64,000 nucleotides of DNA from Allobosea sp. Leaf344 (GTDB lineage: Bacteria; Pseudomonadota; Alphaproteobacteria; Rhizobiales; Beijerinckiaceae): the NCBI RefSeq assembly GCF_001426225.1, contig NZ_LMRT01000015.1, positions 170,871-234,870 on the forward strand. The letters run 5' to 3'. The translations under genes and the position numbers were made by a program. The notes beneath the pieces were generated by a model. That model made no database searches and had not been told where the DNA came from. It saw only the letters and a list, made by a program, of their open reading frames with translations. Of the stretch, positions 1 through 7,605 are shown piece after piece (position 1 is the first letter of the stretch; the number at the start of each line of letters is the position of its first letter).

Positions 1-27
1 ATAGAAAAGACTCCTTGGGAAAAATGA

Positions 28-147
28 ATGCGGATTGGCGTTTTTCACGAGCCGGGTGGCGGTTTAGCCGCGCTTGGTCGCCTTCTAGATGAAGATTTGC
101 CAAACCGCGAGAGCTTTCAGCGGGCGCTCTATCGACTTTTGTCTTAG
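28..147 (+). CDS. Possible 39-residue small ORF at the left edge
   Basis: An ATG directly follows a TGA that closes a reading frame entering from the left edge (its last visible codons give IEKTPWEK). The ORF reads MRIGVFHEPGGG at its start and QRALYRLLS at its end. It is not recognised and has no clear domain. The purine-rich GGGAAAA just before it could be a weak ribosome-binding site. The last part of the ORF and the following bases resemble sequence downstream of the next gene (750-775), so it may be part of a duplicated segment. It could equally be chance; confidence is low. Confidence 0.25.
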   Translation: MRIGVFHEPGGGLAALGRLLDEDLPNRESFQRALYRLLS

Positions 148-158
148 CCTGTGGCGGA
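133..158 (+). repeat. Upstream copy of a GNAT-flanking direct repeat (partner 750-775)
   Basis: Bases 133-158 and 750-775 agree at 22 of 26 positions, both beginning CGACTTTTGT. The first copy lies about 60-85 bp before the GNAT gene. The second lies just after that gene and before a repeat array. Together with the GNAT C-terminal remnant at 1356-1406, this suggests a tandem duplication of the whole GNAT unit. Weaker similarity continues for some tens of bases after the aligned block. Confidence 0.55.
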
Positions 159-217
159 GTTGCCCGGCAACCCTCTCTGCGCGAGCCGGATCGCGCCCAC
201 ATGCTTAAAATTGCGCC

Positions 218-730
218 ATGATCGACACGCCACGCCTGCTGTTGAGGCCCTATGCGCTTGCTGATTTCGACGCCATTCACGCCCTTCGCTCGGACGCCGA
301 GACGATGCGGTTCATCGGCGGCAAGGCGCTGACGCGGGAGGAGAGCTGGCAACGGCTCACGCGCGCGGCCGGGCATTGGGCGCTACTGGGATTCGGTTTC
401 TTCGTCGTGGTCGAGAAGGCCGGTGGGCGCATGGTCGGAGAGGCCGGGCTGATGCGGGCCGAACGCGGCCTGGGCGAAAAATTCGACCCCTATCCCGAAG
501 CGGGCTGGCTGCTGTCGCCGCAGGGCCGCGGCCATGGCTATGCCCAGGAGGCGATGCGGGCGGCCCTTGCCTGGTTCGCCGAGAGCCATGGTCCGTCCCG
601 CAGCGTCTGCATCATCGATCCCGCCAACGCGGCTTCGCTTTGCCTCGCGCAAAAGCTTGGCTACAAGGCATTCGGTGCGACTCGTTACAAAGACAGTGAA
701 GTCACCATGCTGGAGCGGGCGGGCGCCTGA
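218..730 (+). CDS. GNAT family N-acetyltransferase (RimJ/RimL-like)
   Basis: This 170-residue protein is a typical single-domain GNAT enzyme that would transfer an acetyl group from acetyl-CoA to an amine; the substrate is not evident. The N-terminus TPRLLLRPYALADF is the usual RimJ/RimL opening. The acetyl-CoA loop is visible as QGRGHGYAQEA near residues 108-118, following the beta strand GWLL. The family C-terminus NAASLCLAQKLGYKAFG is intact. The ATG at 218 overlaps the stop of a six-codon ORF (201-221, MLKIAP), a possible translation-coupling leader. A remnant of a paralogue with the same C-terminal sequence lies at 1356-1406. Confidence 0.85.
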   Translation: MIDTPRLLLRPYALADFDAIHALRSDAETMRFIGGKALTREESWQRLTRAAGHWALLGFGFFVVVEKAGGRMVGEAGLMRAERGLGEKFDPYPEAGWLLSPQGRGHGYAQEAMRAALAWFAESHGPSRSVCIIDPANAASLCLAQKLGYKAFGATRYKDSEVTMLERAGA

Positions 731-856
731 GCGAAAGCGAGCGGCCTAACGACTTTTGTTTAAGCCTCTGGCGCAGTCCTCAGCTGTCTGTTTCTACGCC
801 AGCCGAACATGCTCCGCCTGCCCATATTTGCGCTAGGCTGGGCGCTGACGGGTTGG

Positions 857-1355
857 CGTCCTTGCGAGGAGCGTCGGCGACGAAGCAACCCAGGTGGGCG
901 TAGAGCGCTACGCTGCTGGGTTGCTTCGCTGCGCTCGCACTGACAGTCCGTCCTTGCGAGGAGCGTCAGCGACGAAGCAACCTAGGGGGCGACAGAACGC
1001 TACGATCTGGGTTGCTTCGCTGCGCTCGCAATGACGATCCGTCATTGCGAGGAGCGTCGGCGACGAAGCAACCTAGGTGGGCGTAGAGCTCGACGCGCTG
1101 GGTTGCTTCGCTACGCTCGCAATGACGGATGAACGTCCTTGCGAGGAGCGTCGGCGACGAAGCAACCCAGGGGGCGTGGAGCGCTACGATCTGGGTTGCT
1201 TCGCTACGCTCGCAATGACGGTCCGTCATTGCGAGGAGCGTCAGCGACGAAGCAACCCAGGGGGGCGTGGAGCGCTACGATCTGGGTTGCTTCGCTGACG
1301 CTCGCAATGACGGGTGGGCGTAAAGCTCAACGCCCTGTGTTGCTTCGCTGCCGCT
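857..1355 (+). repeat. Palindromic repeat array 1 (five ~88-bp units plus a half unit)
   Basis: Five tandem units lie at 857-945, 949-1036, 1040-1127, 1134-1220 and 1224-1312, spaced by 3-6 bp, followed by a lone right arm at about 1336-1355. Each unit is an asymmetric inverted repeat. The left arm runs from CGTCATTGCGAG, through an extra GAGCGTCAGCGAC, to GAAGCAACCCAG. A centre of about 20 bp contains AGCGCT or AGCTC. The right arm is CTGGGTTGCTTCGC followed by TGCGCTCGCAATGACG. Arms differ between copies mainly at CATT/CCTT/CTTT. This is the only content of the 731-1435 gap besides the GNAT remnant. Reading frames through the units (HCERSEATQ and similar) are artefacts. Confidence 0.9.
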
Positions 1356-1406
1356 CGCTATAAGGACAGCCCCGTCACCACGTTTGAGCGGGTTCTTTCC
1401 GGCTGA
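1356..1406 (+). pseudogene. C-terminal remnant of a second GNAT acetyltransferase
   Basis: Reading from 1356, the frame gives RYKDSPVTTFERVLSG and then TGA. This matches the C-terminus of the GNAT protein at 218-730 (RYKDSEVTMLERAGA) residue for residue over the first five positions and at VT and ER after that. The frame runs back directly into the last half-unit of repeat array 1, so nothing of the N-terminal two-thirds is left. The remnant sits about 30 bp before the ureohydrolase start. It is best read as the surviving end of a tandem duplicate replaced by the array. Confidence 0.65.
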
Positions 1407-1435
1407 GGCCGGTTGTCGCGACTGGAGGAATCACG

Positions 1436-2488
1436 ATGGATCAGGACAGGCTGGCCGAGCTCAGGGCGCGCTATGCGGATGCGAGCGGCGCCGATATCCA
1501 TAATCCGCGCTTCGCCAAGGTCGCCGCCGATCAGTTCAAGGGCGACAAGCGGAAATGGCCCTTCTCCGACGTCGCGACCTTCATCAGCGCGCCCTACCGC
1601 CCCGACGCGCTGACCAGCGCCGATCTCGGCGGGCTCGACGTCGCGATCATCGGCCTGCCCATGGATCTCGGCGTCACCAACCGCGCCGGCACGAGGCTCG
1701 GCCCGCGCGCGGTCCGCGCCATCGAGCGGATGGGGCCGATGGATCATGCGATGGGCACCGCGCCCTTCGGCATGGTCAAGGCCGCCGATATCGGCGACGT
1801 CCCCTTCCGCTCGCGCTATTCCCTGGAAAGCTGCCACGAGGATATCGAGGCCACCTTCAAGACCATCGTCGGCGCCGGCGTCTCGCCGCTCGCGGTCGGT
1901 GGCGACCATTCGATCACGCTGCCGATCCTCAAGGCCGTCGGCGCGAAACGGCCGGTCGGCATGGTGCATATCGATGCGCATTGCGATACCTCAGGCCCTT
2001 ATGAGGGCTCGAAATTCCATCATGGCGGGCCCTTCCGCCAGGCGGTTCTGGAAGGCGTGCTCGACCCGGCCCGCGTCATCCAGATCGGCATTCGCGGCGG
2101 TGCCGAATATCTCTGGGAATTCTCCTATGAATCCGGGATGACCGTGATCCATGCCGACGAGGTCGATGCGATGGGGCTGCCGGCGGTGATCGCCAAGGCG
2201 CTTTCGGTGATCGGCGACGGGCCGACCTATGTCTCCTTCGACGTCGATTCGCTCGATCCGGCCTTCGCGCCCGGCACCGGCACGCCCGAGGTCGGCGGGC
2301 TGACGCCGCGCGAGGCGCTTTCCATCCTGCGCGGCCTCAAAGGACGCGACATCGTCGGCGCCGACGTCGTCGAGATCGCGCCGCAATACGACGCCACCAG
2401 CAACACCGCCCATTGCGCCGCGCAGGTGCTGTTCACCGAACTCTGCCTGATCGCGGAGGCGCGGGCCCTGGGCAAGGGCCGGCCGTGA
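1436..2488 (+). CDS. Agmatinase/arginase family ureohydrolase
   Basis: This 350-residue enzyme would hydrolyse a guanidino compound (agmatine, arginine, guanidinobutyrate or similar) to urea and an amine, using two manganese ions. Ligand motifs are all visible: GGDHS at 155-159 (His158), DAHCD at 180-184, and SFDVDSLDPAFAPGTGTPE from 267 with Asp269 and Asp271. Length fits the agmatinase branch. The ATG at 1436 follows GGAGGAATCACG, a good ribosome-binding site. The stop overlaps the GTG start of the Lrp-type regulator by the GTGA arrangement, so the two are translationally coupled. Ornithine aminotransferase nearby favours an arginase or guanidino-acid substrate, but the sequence alone does not settle it. 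Confidence 0.85.
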   Translation: MDQDRLAELRARYADASGADIHNPRFAKVAADQFKGDKRKWPFSDVATFISAPYRPDALTSADLGGLDVAIIGLPMDLGVTNRAGTRLGPRAVRAIERMGPMDHAMGTAPFGMVKAADIGDVPFRSRYSLESCHEDIEATFKTIVGAGVSPLAVGGDHSITLPILKAVGAKRPVGMVHIDAHCDTSGPYEGSKFHHGGPFRQAVLEGVLDPARVIQIGIRGGAEYLWEFSYESGMTVIHADEVDAMGLPAVIAKALSVIGDGPTYVSFDVDSLDPAFAPGTGTPEVGGLTPREALSILRGLKGRDIVGADVVEIAPQYDATSNTAHCAAQVLFTELCLIAEARALGKGRP

Positions 2489-2967
2489 AGCGCCGGATTC
2501 AGCTCGACGCCATCGACCGCCGGATCGTCGCGATCCTGCTGCGGCAGGGGCGCATCACCAACCAGGCGCTGTCGGAACAGGTCGGCCTCTCCGCGCGGCC
2601 CTGCCTGGAGAGGGTCCGCAAGCTGGAGGCGTCCGGGCTGATCCGCGGCTATCACGCCAGCCTGGCGCCCGAACTCGCCGGCCATGCCGTCACGGCCTTC
2701 GCCCAGCTCGCGCTGCGCGACCATTCGATCGGCCGCCGCGAGGGGGTGGAGAAGGTGCTGCGCGCCTGCCCCAATGTGGTGGAGCTGCATGTCGTCAGCG
2801 GCGAGGCGGATTATCTCGCGCGCATCGTCGCGGATTCCCTGGCGGAATATGAGGAGATGACCGGTGCCTGGCTGACCGACAGCCATCTCGGCATCGCCCG
2901 CATCGCCACCACCTTCGTGCTCAAGCCGCTGAAGGAGTTCGACGGCTACCCGCTGGCGGAACCGTGA
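2485..2967 (+). CDS. Lrp/AsnC family transcriptional regulator
   Basis: This is a 160-residue regulator with the standard layout: an N-terminal winged helix-turn-helix (DAIDRRIVAILLRQGRITNQ and the recognition helix LSARPCLERVRKLEASG, about residues 8-55) and a C-terminal RAM/effector domain (about 70-150). I chose the GTG at 2485, which gives the usual length and overlaps the preceding stop (GTGA). An upstream ATG in the same frame would add 24 residues encoded inside the ureohydrolase gene. Such regulators sense amino acids and control adjacent catabolic genes. Candidate binding repeats (AACGACAG) lie upstream of rocD. Its 3' end overlaps the convergent methyltransferase gene by 47 bp. Confidence 0.85.
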   Translation: MKRRIQLDAIDRRIVAILLRQGRITNQALSEQVGLSARPCLERVRKLEASGLIRGYHASLAPELAGHAVTAFAQLALRDHSIGRREGVEKVLRACPNVVELHVVSGEADYLARIVADSLAEYEEMTGAWLTDSHLGIARIATTFVLKPLKEFDGYPLAEP

Positions 2968-3634
2968 CGGGCGAGACCGCCAGCCAGATCATGTGCCTGG
3001 CGCCGCGGCCGCGCCCGGCGCGCACCGGCTTCTCCTCGACGGCAAACCCGGCCCGGCGCAGCCTTTGCGTGAAGCCGCGGTCCGGCCCCTGCGACCAGAC
3101 GGCCAGCACGCCGCCCGGCTGCAACGCCGCCCGCGCCGCCGCCAGCCCGGCCTCGCCATAGAGCTGGTCATTGGCGGGGATGGTCAGCCCGTCGGGGCCA
3201 TTATCGACATCGAGCAGGATCGCGTCATAGAAGCCGGCGCCGGCCCGCATCACCGCCGAGACATCACCGATGACGAGCGCCACCCGCCGATCGTCCAGGC
3301 TGCCGGCGAAGACCTCCGCCATCGGCCCCCGCGCCCAGTCCGCGACCTGCGGCACCAGCTCCGCCACCTCGACCCGCGCCGAAGCGGGCAGCGCCGCCAG
3401 CGCCGCGCGCAAGGTGAACCCCATGCCCAGCCCGCCGATCAGCATCCGGGGCTGCGGGCGCTCCGCCAGTCGCGCGCAGCTCAGCGTCGCCAGCGCCTCC
3501 TCCGAGCCGCTGAGCCGGCTGTTCATCAGCTCGTTGCTGCCGAGCATGATCGAGAATTCGCCGCCACGCCGCTTCAGCCGCAACTCTCCGCCACCCGGCA
3601 GCCTCGCCGTATCGAGAAGGGTCCAGGGGATCAC
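2921..3634 (-). CDS. Spermidine-synthase-like SAM-dependent methyltransferase fold protein
   Basis: This 237-residue protein has a Rossmann methyltransferase core like spermidine synthases. A glycine-rich loop MLIGGLGMG lies at residues 64-72, an acidic end of strand 2 at VEVAELVPQV, and ILLDVDNGPDGLT as the post-motif region. The first 40 residues (GELRLKRRGGEFSIMLGSNELMNSR) resemble the small beta-domain of the same superfamily. The substrate is unknown: it may be a polyamine-type transferase or a methyltransferase. It is convergent with the Lrp gene and shares 47 bp with it. Confidence 0.65.
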   Translation of the reverse strand: MIPWTLLDTARLPGGGELRLKRRGGEFSIMLGSNELMNSRLSGSEEALATLSCARLAERPQPRMLIGGLGMGFTLRAALAALPASARVEVAELVPQVADWARGPMAEVFAGSLDDRRVALVIGDVSAVMRAGAGFYDAILLDVDNGPDGLTIPANDQLYGEAGLAAARAALQPGGVLAVWSQGPDRGFTQRLRRAGFAVEEKPVRAGRGRGARHMIWLAVSPVTVPPAGSRRTPSAA

Positions 3635-3684
3635 GCGCGCGCTCCGTAGGAGAAGGCGGCCGCTGTATCACGCCGCCCCTCCGC

Positions 3685-3736
3685 ACGACAGGGACCTTCC
3701 TTCGCCGAACGACAGAAAACGGCAGCCAAACGACAG
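3685..3736 (+). promoter_or_regulatory. Helically phased direct repeats upstream of rocD
   Basis: AACGACAG occurs at 3708-3715 and 3729-3736, AACGGCAG at 3718-3725, and ACGACAG at 3685-3691. The last three starts are 10 and 11 bp apart, one helical turn. The cluster lies 82-133 bp before the rocD start. AACGACAG occurs again at 5062-5069, upstream of the ABC transporter operon. The coupled Lrp-type regulator is the obvious candidate to bind here; that is inference. Confidence 0.45.
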
Positions 3737-3817
3737 CTTCTGCTGTGCGCCGCCCGGCGTCGCATCAGCTTCGGCCTGTCTTCTTCGCCTATGCTCGGGG
3801 GAAACAGGGAGGACGCC

Positions 3818-5038
3818 ATGAATTCGATCGAGCGCGAGCGCGCTGTCTGCGCCCAGAACTACGCGCCCCTGCCCATCATGCTGGAGCGCGGGGAGGGGGT
3901 CTGGCTGAGCGACACCGCCGGCGTGAAGCGGCTGGACATGATGAGCGGCTATTCCGCCGTCAGCCTCGGCCATGGCCATCCCCGCATTCTCGCGGTGCTG
4001 AGCGAGCAGGCGGCGCGCCTCGCCGTCACCAGCCGCGCCTTCCATTGCGCGCCGCTCGCGCCCTTCCTCGAAAAGCTCTGCGCCGTCTCCGGCATGGCGA
4101 TGGCACTGCCGATGAACACCGGCGCGGAAGCGGTCGAGACCGCGATCAAGGCGGCGCGGCGCTGGGGTCACCGGGTCAAGCGCATCCCGGATGGCGAGGC
4201 CCGGATCATCGTCGCCGACGGCAATTTCCACGGCCGCACCACCACCATCATCGGCTTCTCCAGCGAGCCGAGCTATCGCGACGGCTTCGGCCCCTTCGCG
4301 CCCGGCTTCGACAGGGTGCCCTTCGGCGATATCGCCGCGATCGAACACGCGATCACGCCGCAGACCGCCGCGGTGATGATCGAGCCGATCCAGGGCGAGG
4401 CCGGGATCGTGATGCCGCCGGCAGGCTATCTCGCGCAGCTGCGCCGGCTCTGCGACAGGCATCATGTGCTGCTGATCCTGGACGAGGTCCAGTCCGGCCT
4501 CGGCCGCACCGGACGCTGGTTCGCGCATCAGCACGAATCGATCCTGCCCGACGGGCTGATCGTCGGGAAGGCTCTGGGCGGCGGCGTCTACCCCGTCTCC
4601 GCCTTCCTCGCCTCGCGCGAGGTGATGCAGGTCTTCGATCCCGGCTCCCATGGCTCCACCTTCGGTGGCAACGCGCTGGCGGCGGCGATCGGGCTCGAGG
4701 CCCTCCGCGTGATCGAGGAGGAGCGCCTGGTCGAGCGCTCGGCCGAGGAGGGCGCCTATCTCAAGGCGCGGCTGGCGGCGATGACGGCGGGGCTCGCCCG
4801 CGAGGTCCGTGGAATCGGCCTCTGGGTCGGCGTCGACATCGATCCCGCCGTCGCGGAGGCGAAGAGCATCGTCGCCGATCTCGCCCAGGCCGGCGTGCTG
4901 ACCAAGGAAACCCATGAGACGGTGATCCGCTTCGCGCCGCCGCTGACGATCAGCCGCGAGGAGATCGATTGGGGATTGGCGCGCTGCGAAACCGTCTTCG
5001 CCGCGATCCGCGCCGCATCGGGCCGCCGGGCCGCGTGA
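3818..5038 (+). CDS. rocD: Ornithine--oxo-acid aminotransferase (class III)
   Basis: This 406-residue PLP enzyme transfers the delta-amino group of ornithine to 2-oxoglutarate, giving glutamate semialdehyde. The fold-type I class III signature is present: NTGAEAVETAIKAAR from 100, the PLP-phosphate region HGR at 138-140, the aspartate in LILDEVQSGLGRTG at Asp222, and the Schiff-base lysine in IVGKALGGG at Lys251. The ATG at 3818 follows GGGAGGACGCC. An in-frame ATG nine codons upstream lacks such a site. With the ureohydrolase it forms a plausible arginine to ornithine to glutamate route. Confidence 0.85.
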   Translation: MNSIERERAVCAQNYAPLPIMLERGEGVWLSDTAGVKRLDMMSGYSAVSLGHGHPRILAVLSEQAARLAVTSRAFHCAPLAPFLEKLCAVSGMAMALPMNTGAEAVETAIKAARRWGHRVKRIPDGEARIIVADGNFHGRTTTIIGFSSEPSYRDGFGPFAPGFDRVPFGDIAAIEHAITPQTAAVMIEPIQGEAGIVMPPAGYLAQLRRLCDRHHVLLILDEVQSGLGRTGRWFAHQHESILPDGLIVGKALGGGVYPVSAFLASREVMQVFDPGSHGSTFGGNALAAAIGLEALRVIEEERLVERSAEEGAYLKARLAAMTAGLAREVRGIGLWVGVDIDPAVAEAKSIVADLAQAGVLTKETHETVIRFAPPLTISREEIDWGLARCETVFAAIRAASGRRAA

Positions 5039-5061
5039 GCCTCGGCGCCGACATGTTCGAA

Positions 5062-5069
5062 AACGACAG
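5062..5069 (+). promoter_or_regulatory. AACGACAG octamer upstream of the amino-acid ABC operon
   Basis: This is the same octamer as the repeats upstream of rocD, here about 155 bp before the substrate-binding protein start, in the 183-bp gap between rocD and the transporter. The rest of the gap shows no clear promoter or terminator. Confidence 0.3.
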
Positions 5070-5221
5070 TGAACTCAGTGGCTTGGGCTGCCGCTTCCGT
5101 GGGCCGCCGCGCTCACAAAAGCCGCATCACCCTACTTGCGCTGCGGAAGGGACTTGCCCAATCTGTCAGTAGCATCCGTACCGGTCCAACGAGCCCGGAC
5201 GGTCAACGCGTGGGAGGTATC

Positions 5222-6016
5222 ATGAAGGGTTTCGTCAAGTTGTTTGCGGCCGCGGCCTTGACCGTCGCCGGTGTCGGCCTCGCCGGCGTCACGGGCGCGC
5301 TGGCCCAGGCCAAGGAGTGGAAGGAAATCCGGATCGGCACCGAGGGCGCCTATCCCCCCTTCAACAACCTCAACGCCAAGAAGGAACTCGAGGGTTTCGA
5401 GATCGACTACGCCAACATGCTCTGCGAGAAGATGAAGGTGAAGTGCACCTGGGTCGTCCAGGATTGGGACGGCATCATCCCGGCGCTGCTCGCCAATAAA
5501 TACGACATCATCATCGCCGGCATGAACGCCACCGACGAGCGCAAGAAGCGGGTCGATTTCACCGCCATCTACACCAAGACGCCGATCTGGATCATCGGCC
5601 CGAAATCCACCACCTCGACCGATTTCTCGCCGGCGGCGCTGAAGGGCAAGTCGATCGGCTTGCAGGGCTCGACCATCCACGCCAATTACGTCGAGAAGGC
5701 CTATAAGGATTCGACCGCTCGCCCCTATCCCACCCAGGAAGAGGCCAATCTCGATCTGCTGAACGGCCGCCTCGACTACATCGTCGCGGATTCGCTGGCG
5801 CTCGACGATTTCCTGCAGGGCAAGGGCAAGGATTGCTGCAAGAAGATCGGCGAGATCACCCGCGATCCCGAGATCCACGGCCCCGGCGTCGGCGGTGCGG
5901 TGCGCAAGGAGGACACGGCGCTGAAGGCGATGTTCGACAAGGCGATCGCCGAATCCCTGGCCGATGGCTCGCACAAGAAGGTCGCCGACAAGTACTTCAA
6001 GTTCCCGGTCATGTGA
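5222..6016 (+). CDS. Polar amino-acid ABC transporter, periplasmic binding protein
   Basis: This 264-residue family 3 solute-binding protein (HisJ/ArgT type) has a signal peptide with a hydrophobic core AAAALTVAGVGLAGV and likely cleavage after ALAQA near residue 30. The mature part begins with the family pattern IRIGTEGAYPPFNN and continues GFEIDYANMLCEKM. VVQDWDGIIPALLANKYDIIIAGM is the ligand-cleft region. The ATG at 5222 follows GGGAGGTATC; the longer reading frame upstream has no matching site. It heads an operon with two permeases. Lysine, arginine, ornithine or a related guanidino compound is a likely ligand from context. Confidence 0.85.
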   Translation: MKGFVKLFAAAALTVAGVGLAGVTGALAQAKEWKEIRIGTEGAYPPFNNLNAKKELEGFEIDYANMLCEKMKVKCTWVVQDWDGIIPALLANKYDIIIAGMNATDERKKRVDFTAIYTKTPIWIIGPKSTTSTDFSPAALKGKSIGLQGSTIHANYVEKAYKDSTARPYPTQEEANLDLLNGRLDYIVADSLALDDFLQGKGKDCCKKIGEITRDPEIHGPGVGGAVRKEDTALKAMFDKAIAESLADGSHKKVADKYFKFPVM

Positions 6017-6085
6017 TCGACCCGGCCCGACCGGCCGGCGCCGCGCGCGCCGGCCGGCTGCCTGTTCCTCCGGTCCGGCGGGTTC

Positions 6086-6814
6086 ATGTTCGACAAATTC
6101 GCTCTGCTCGGCTTCGGGCCCGGCGGCTGGGGCCTCGCCCTGCTGCAGGGCGCCGGCATCACCATTTCCATCGCCCTGGCGACTTTGCCCTTCGGGCTGC
6201 TGCTCGGCCTGGTCGTGGCGCTCGGCGCCCGCTCCCGCAAGCCTGTCCCGCGCTGGCTCGCCACCGTCTACACGACGGTGTTCCGCGGCGTTCCCGAGCT
6301 GCTGACGCTCTACATCATCTATTTCGGCGTGCAGATCCTGCTGCAGAAGCTCTGGGCCGCGATCGGCCTGCCCGGCGCCTTCTCGATGCCGCCCTTCGTC
6401 GCCGGCATGATCGCGCTCGGCGTCGTGCTCTCGGCCTTTTCCAGCGAGGTCTGGGTCGGCGCGTTGAACTCCATCCCCAAGGGACAGCGCGAGGCCGCGG
6501 CGGCGCTCGGCCTCTCCGCCTGGCAGAGTTTCCGCCTGGTCGTCTTCCCGCAATTGCTGCGCGTCGCCCTGCCGGGGCTCGGCAATAACTGGATGGTGCT
6601 GCTGAAGGAGACCTCGCTGGTCTCGGTCATCACGCTGCCCGACATCATGTTCATCACCACCCGCGCCAATGTCGCCACCAAGGAGCCCTTCCTGTTCTTC
6701 GGCGCGGCGATGGCGATCTATCTGTTCTTCTCGCTGGTCTCCGCCTGGGGCATCGGCCGGATGGAGGCGCGCGCCAATCGCGGCATAGCCGCTTTCGGAG
6801 GCGCGACGCGATGA
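6086..6814 (+). CDS. Amino-acid ABC transporter permease (HisQ-like)
   Basis: This 242-residue inner-membrane permease of the HisQ/GltK family has about five membrane spans. The conserved EAA loop that contacts the ATPase is clear: QREAAAALGLSAWQSFRLVVFPQ at about residues 132-154. The start of the family fold is GAGITISIALATLPFGLLLG. It overlaps the next permease by 4 bp (ATGA), the usual coupling within such operons. A 69-bp gap separates it from the binding-protein gene. Confidence 0.85.
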   Translation: MFDKFALLGFGPGGWGLALLQGAGITISIALATLPFGLLLGLVVALGARSRKPVPRWLATVYTTVFRGVPELLTLYIIYFGVQILLQKLWAAIGLPGAFSMPPFVAGMIALGVVLSAFSSEVWVGALNSIPKGQREAAAALGLSAWQSFRLVVFPQLLRVALPGLGNNWMVLLKETSLVSVITLPDIMFITTRANVATKEPFLFFGAAMAIYLFFSLVSAWGIGRMEARANRGIAAFGGATR

Positions 6815-7527
6815 GCTGGTGCGAGCAACCGGGCTATTGGCTTGGCAGCGAGGTCCTGCAGAACTATGGCTGCCGCATGGCCACCGGCCTCTGGATCACG
6901 GTCCAGATGGTGGTGATCTCGGTGGTGCTGGGCTTCATCCTGGCCTGCGCCCTCGCCATAGCGCGGCTCTACGGGCCACGCTGGGCGCAGCGCGCCATCT
7001 CCTTCTACACCACCTTCTTCCGCGGCACCCCGCTGCTCTGCCAGCTCTTCCTGATCTATTACGGGCTCGGCCAGTTCCGCCCCTTCTGGCAGGATGTCGG
7101 TCTCTGGTGGTTCTTCCGCGAGCCCTTCTATTGCGCGGTCTTCGCCTTCACCATCAACACGGCGGCCTATCAGGCCGAGATCCTGCGCGGCGCGATCCAG
7201 TCGATTCCGCGCGGCCAGTTCGAGGGCGCGCTGTCGCTCGGCCTGCACCGCTGGGCGACCCTGCGCCATGTAATCATGCCCCAGGCGATGATCCTGGCTC
7301 TGCGCCCGCTGGGCAACGAGCTGATCGTGATGATCAAATCCAGCGCTCTGGCCTCGCTGGTGACGCTCTATGACCTGATGGGCGCGACCAAGATGGCCTT
7401 CGCCCGCTCCTTCGATCTCAGCATCTATCTCTACGCCGCCCTGATCTACCTGCTGATGGTCGAGCTCATCCGCCGGGTCTGGGATCGGATGGAGTTGCGG
7501 CTGACCCGGCACATGGTCCTGCGCTGA
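6811..7527 (+). CDS. Amino-acid ABC transporter permease (HisM-like)
   Basis: This 238-residue membrane partner of the preceding permease has the EAA loop FEGALSLGLHRWATLRHVIM around residues 133-152, the FFRGTPLLCQLFLIYYGLGQ segment typical of HisM, and about five spans. The start overlaps the previous stop (ATGA at 6811). No HisP/GlnQ-type ATPase gene follows: the next gene is an NAD(P)-dependent dehydrogenase. The ATPase must be supplied from elsewhere. Confidence 0.85.
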   Translation: MSWCEQPGYWLGSEVLQNYGCRMATGLWITVQMVVISVVLGFILACALAIARLYGPRWAQRAISFYTTFFRGTPLLCQLFLIYYGLGQFRPFWQDVGLWWFFREPFYCAVFAFTINTAAYQAEILRGAIQSIPRGQFEGALSLGLHRWATLRHVIMPQAMILALRPLGNELIVMIKSSALASLVTLYDLMGATKMAFARSFDLSIYLYAALIYLLMVELIRRVWDRMELRLTRHMVLR

Positions 7528-7605
7528 GGCGGCGCGCCCTTCCCAGCCGCGCCGCCGCGGGCTAAGCCCATGACCGCGAATTGCAAACCAGCTGCGGAGC
7601 GGAAC

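Noticed and set aside
857..1355. CRISPR array
   Set aside because: The units are long inverted repeats with very short, similar spacers of 3-9 bp, not short direct repeats with unique 30-40 bp spacers, and no cas genes are present.
966..1363. Open reading frames through the repeat arrays (HCERSEATQ, EERQRRSNPGG and similar)
   Set aside because: They exist in several frames and both strands of every array, lack start signals and are simple translations of the repeat; the same holds near 8.5-9.9 kb, 60.3-61.0 kb and 63.8 kb.
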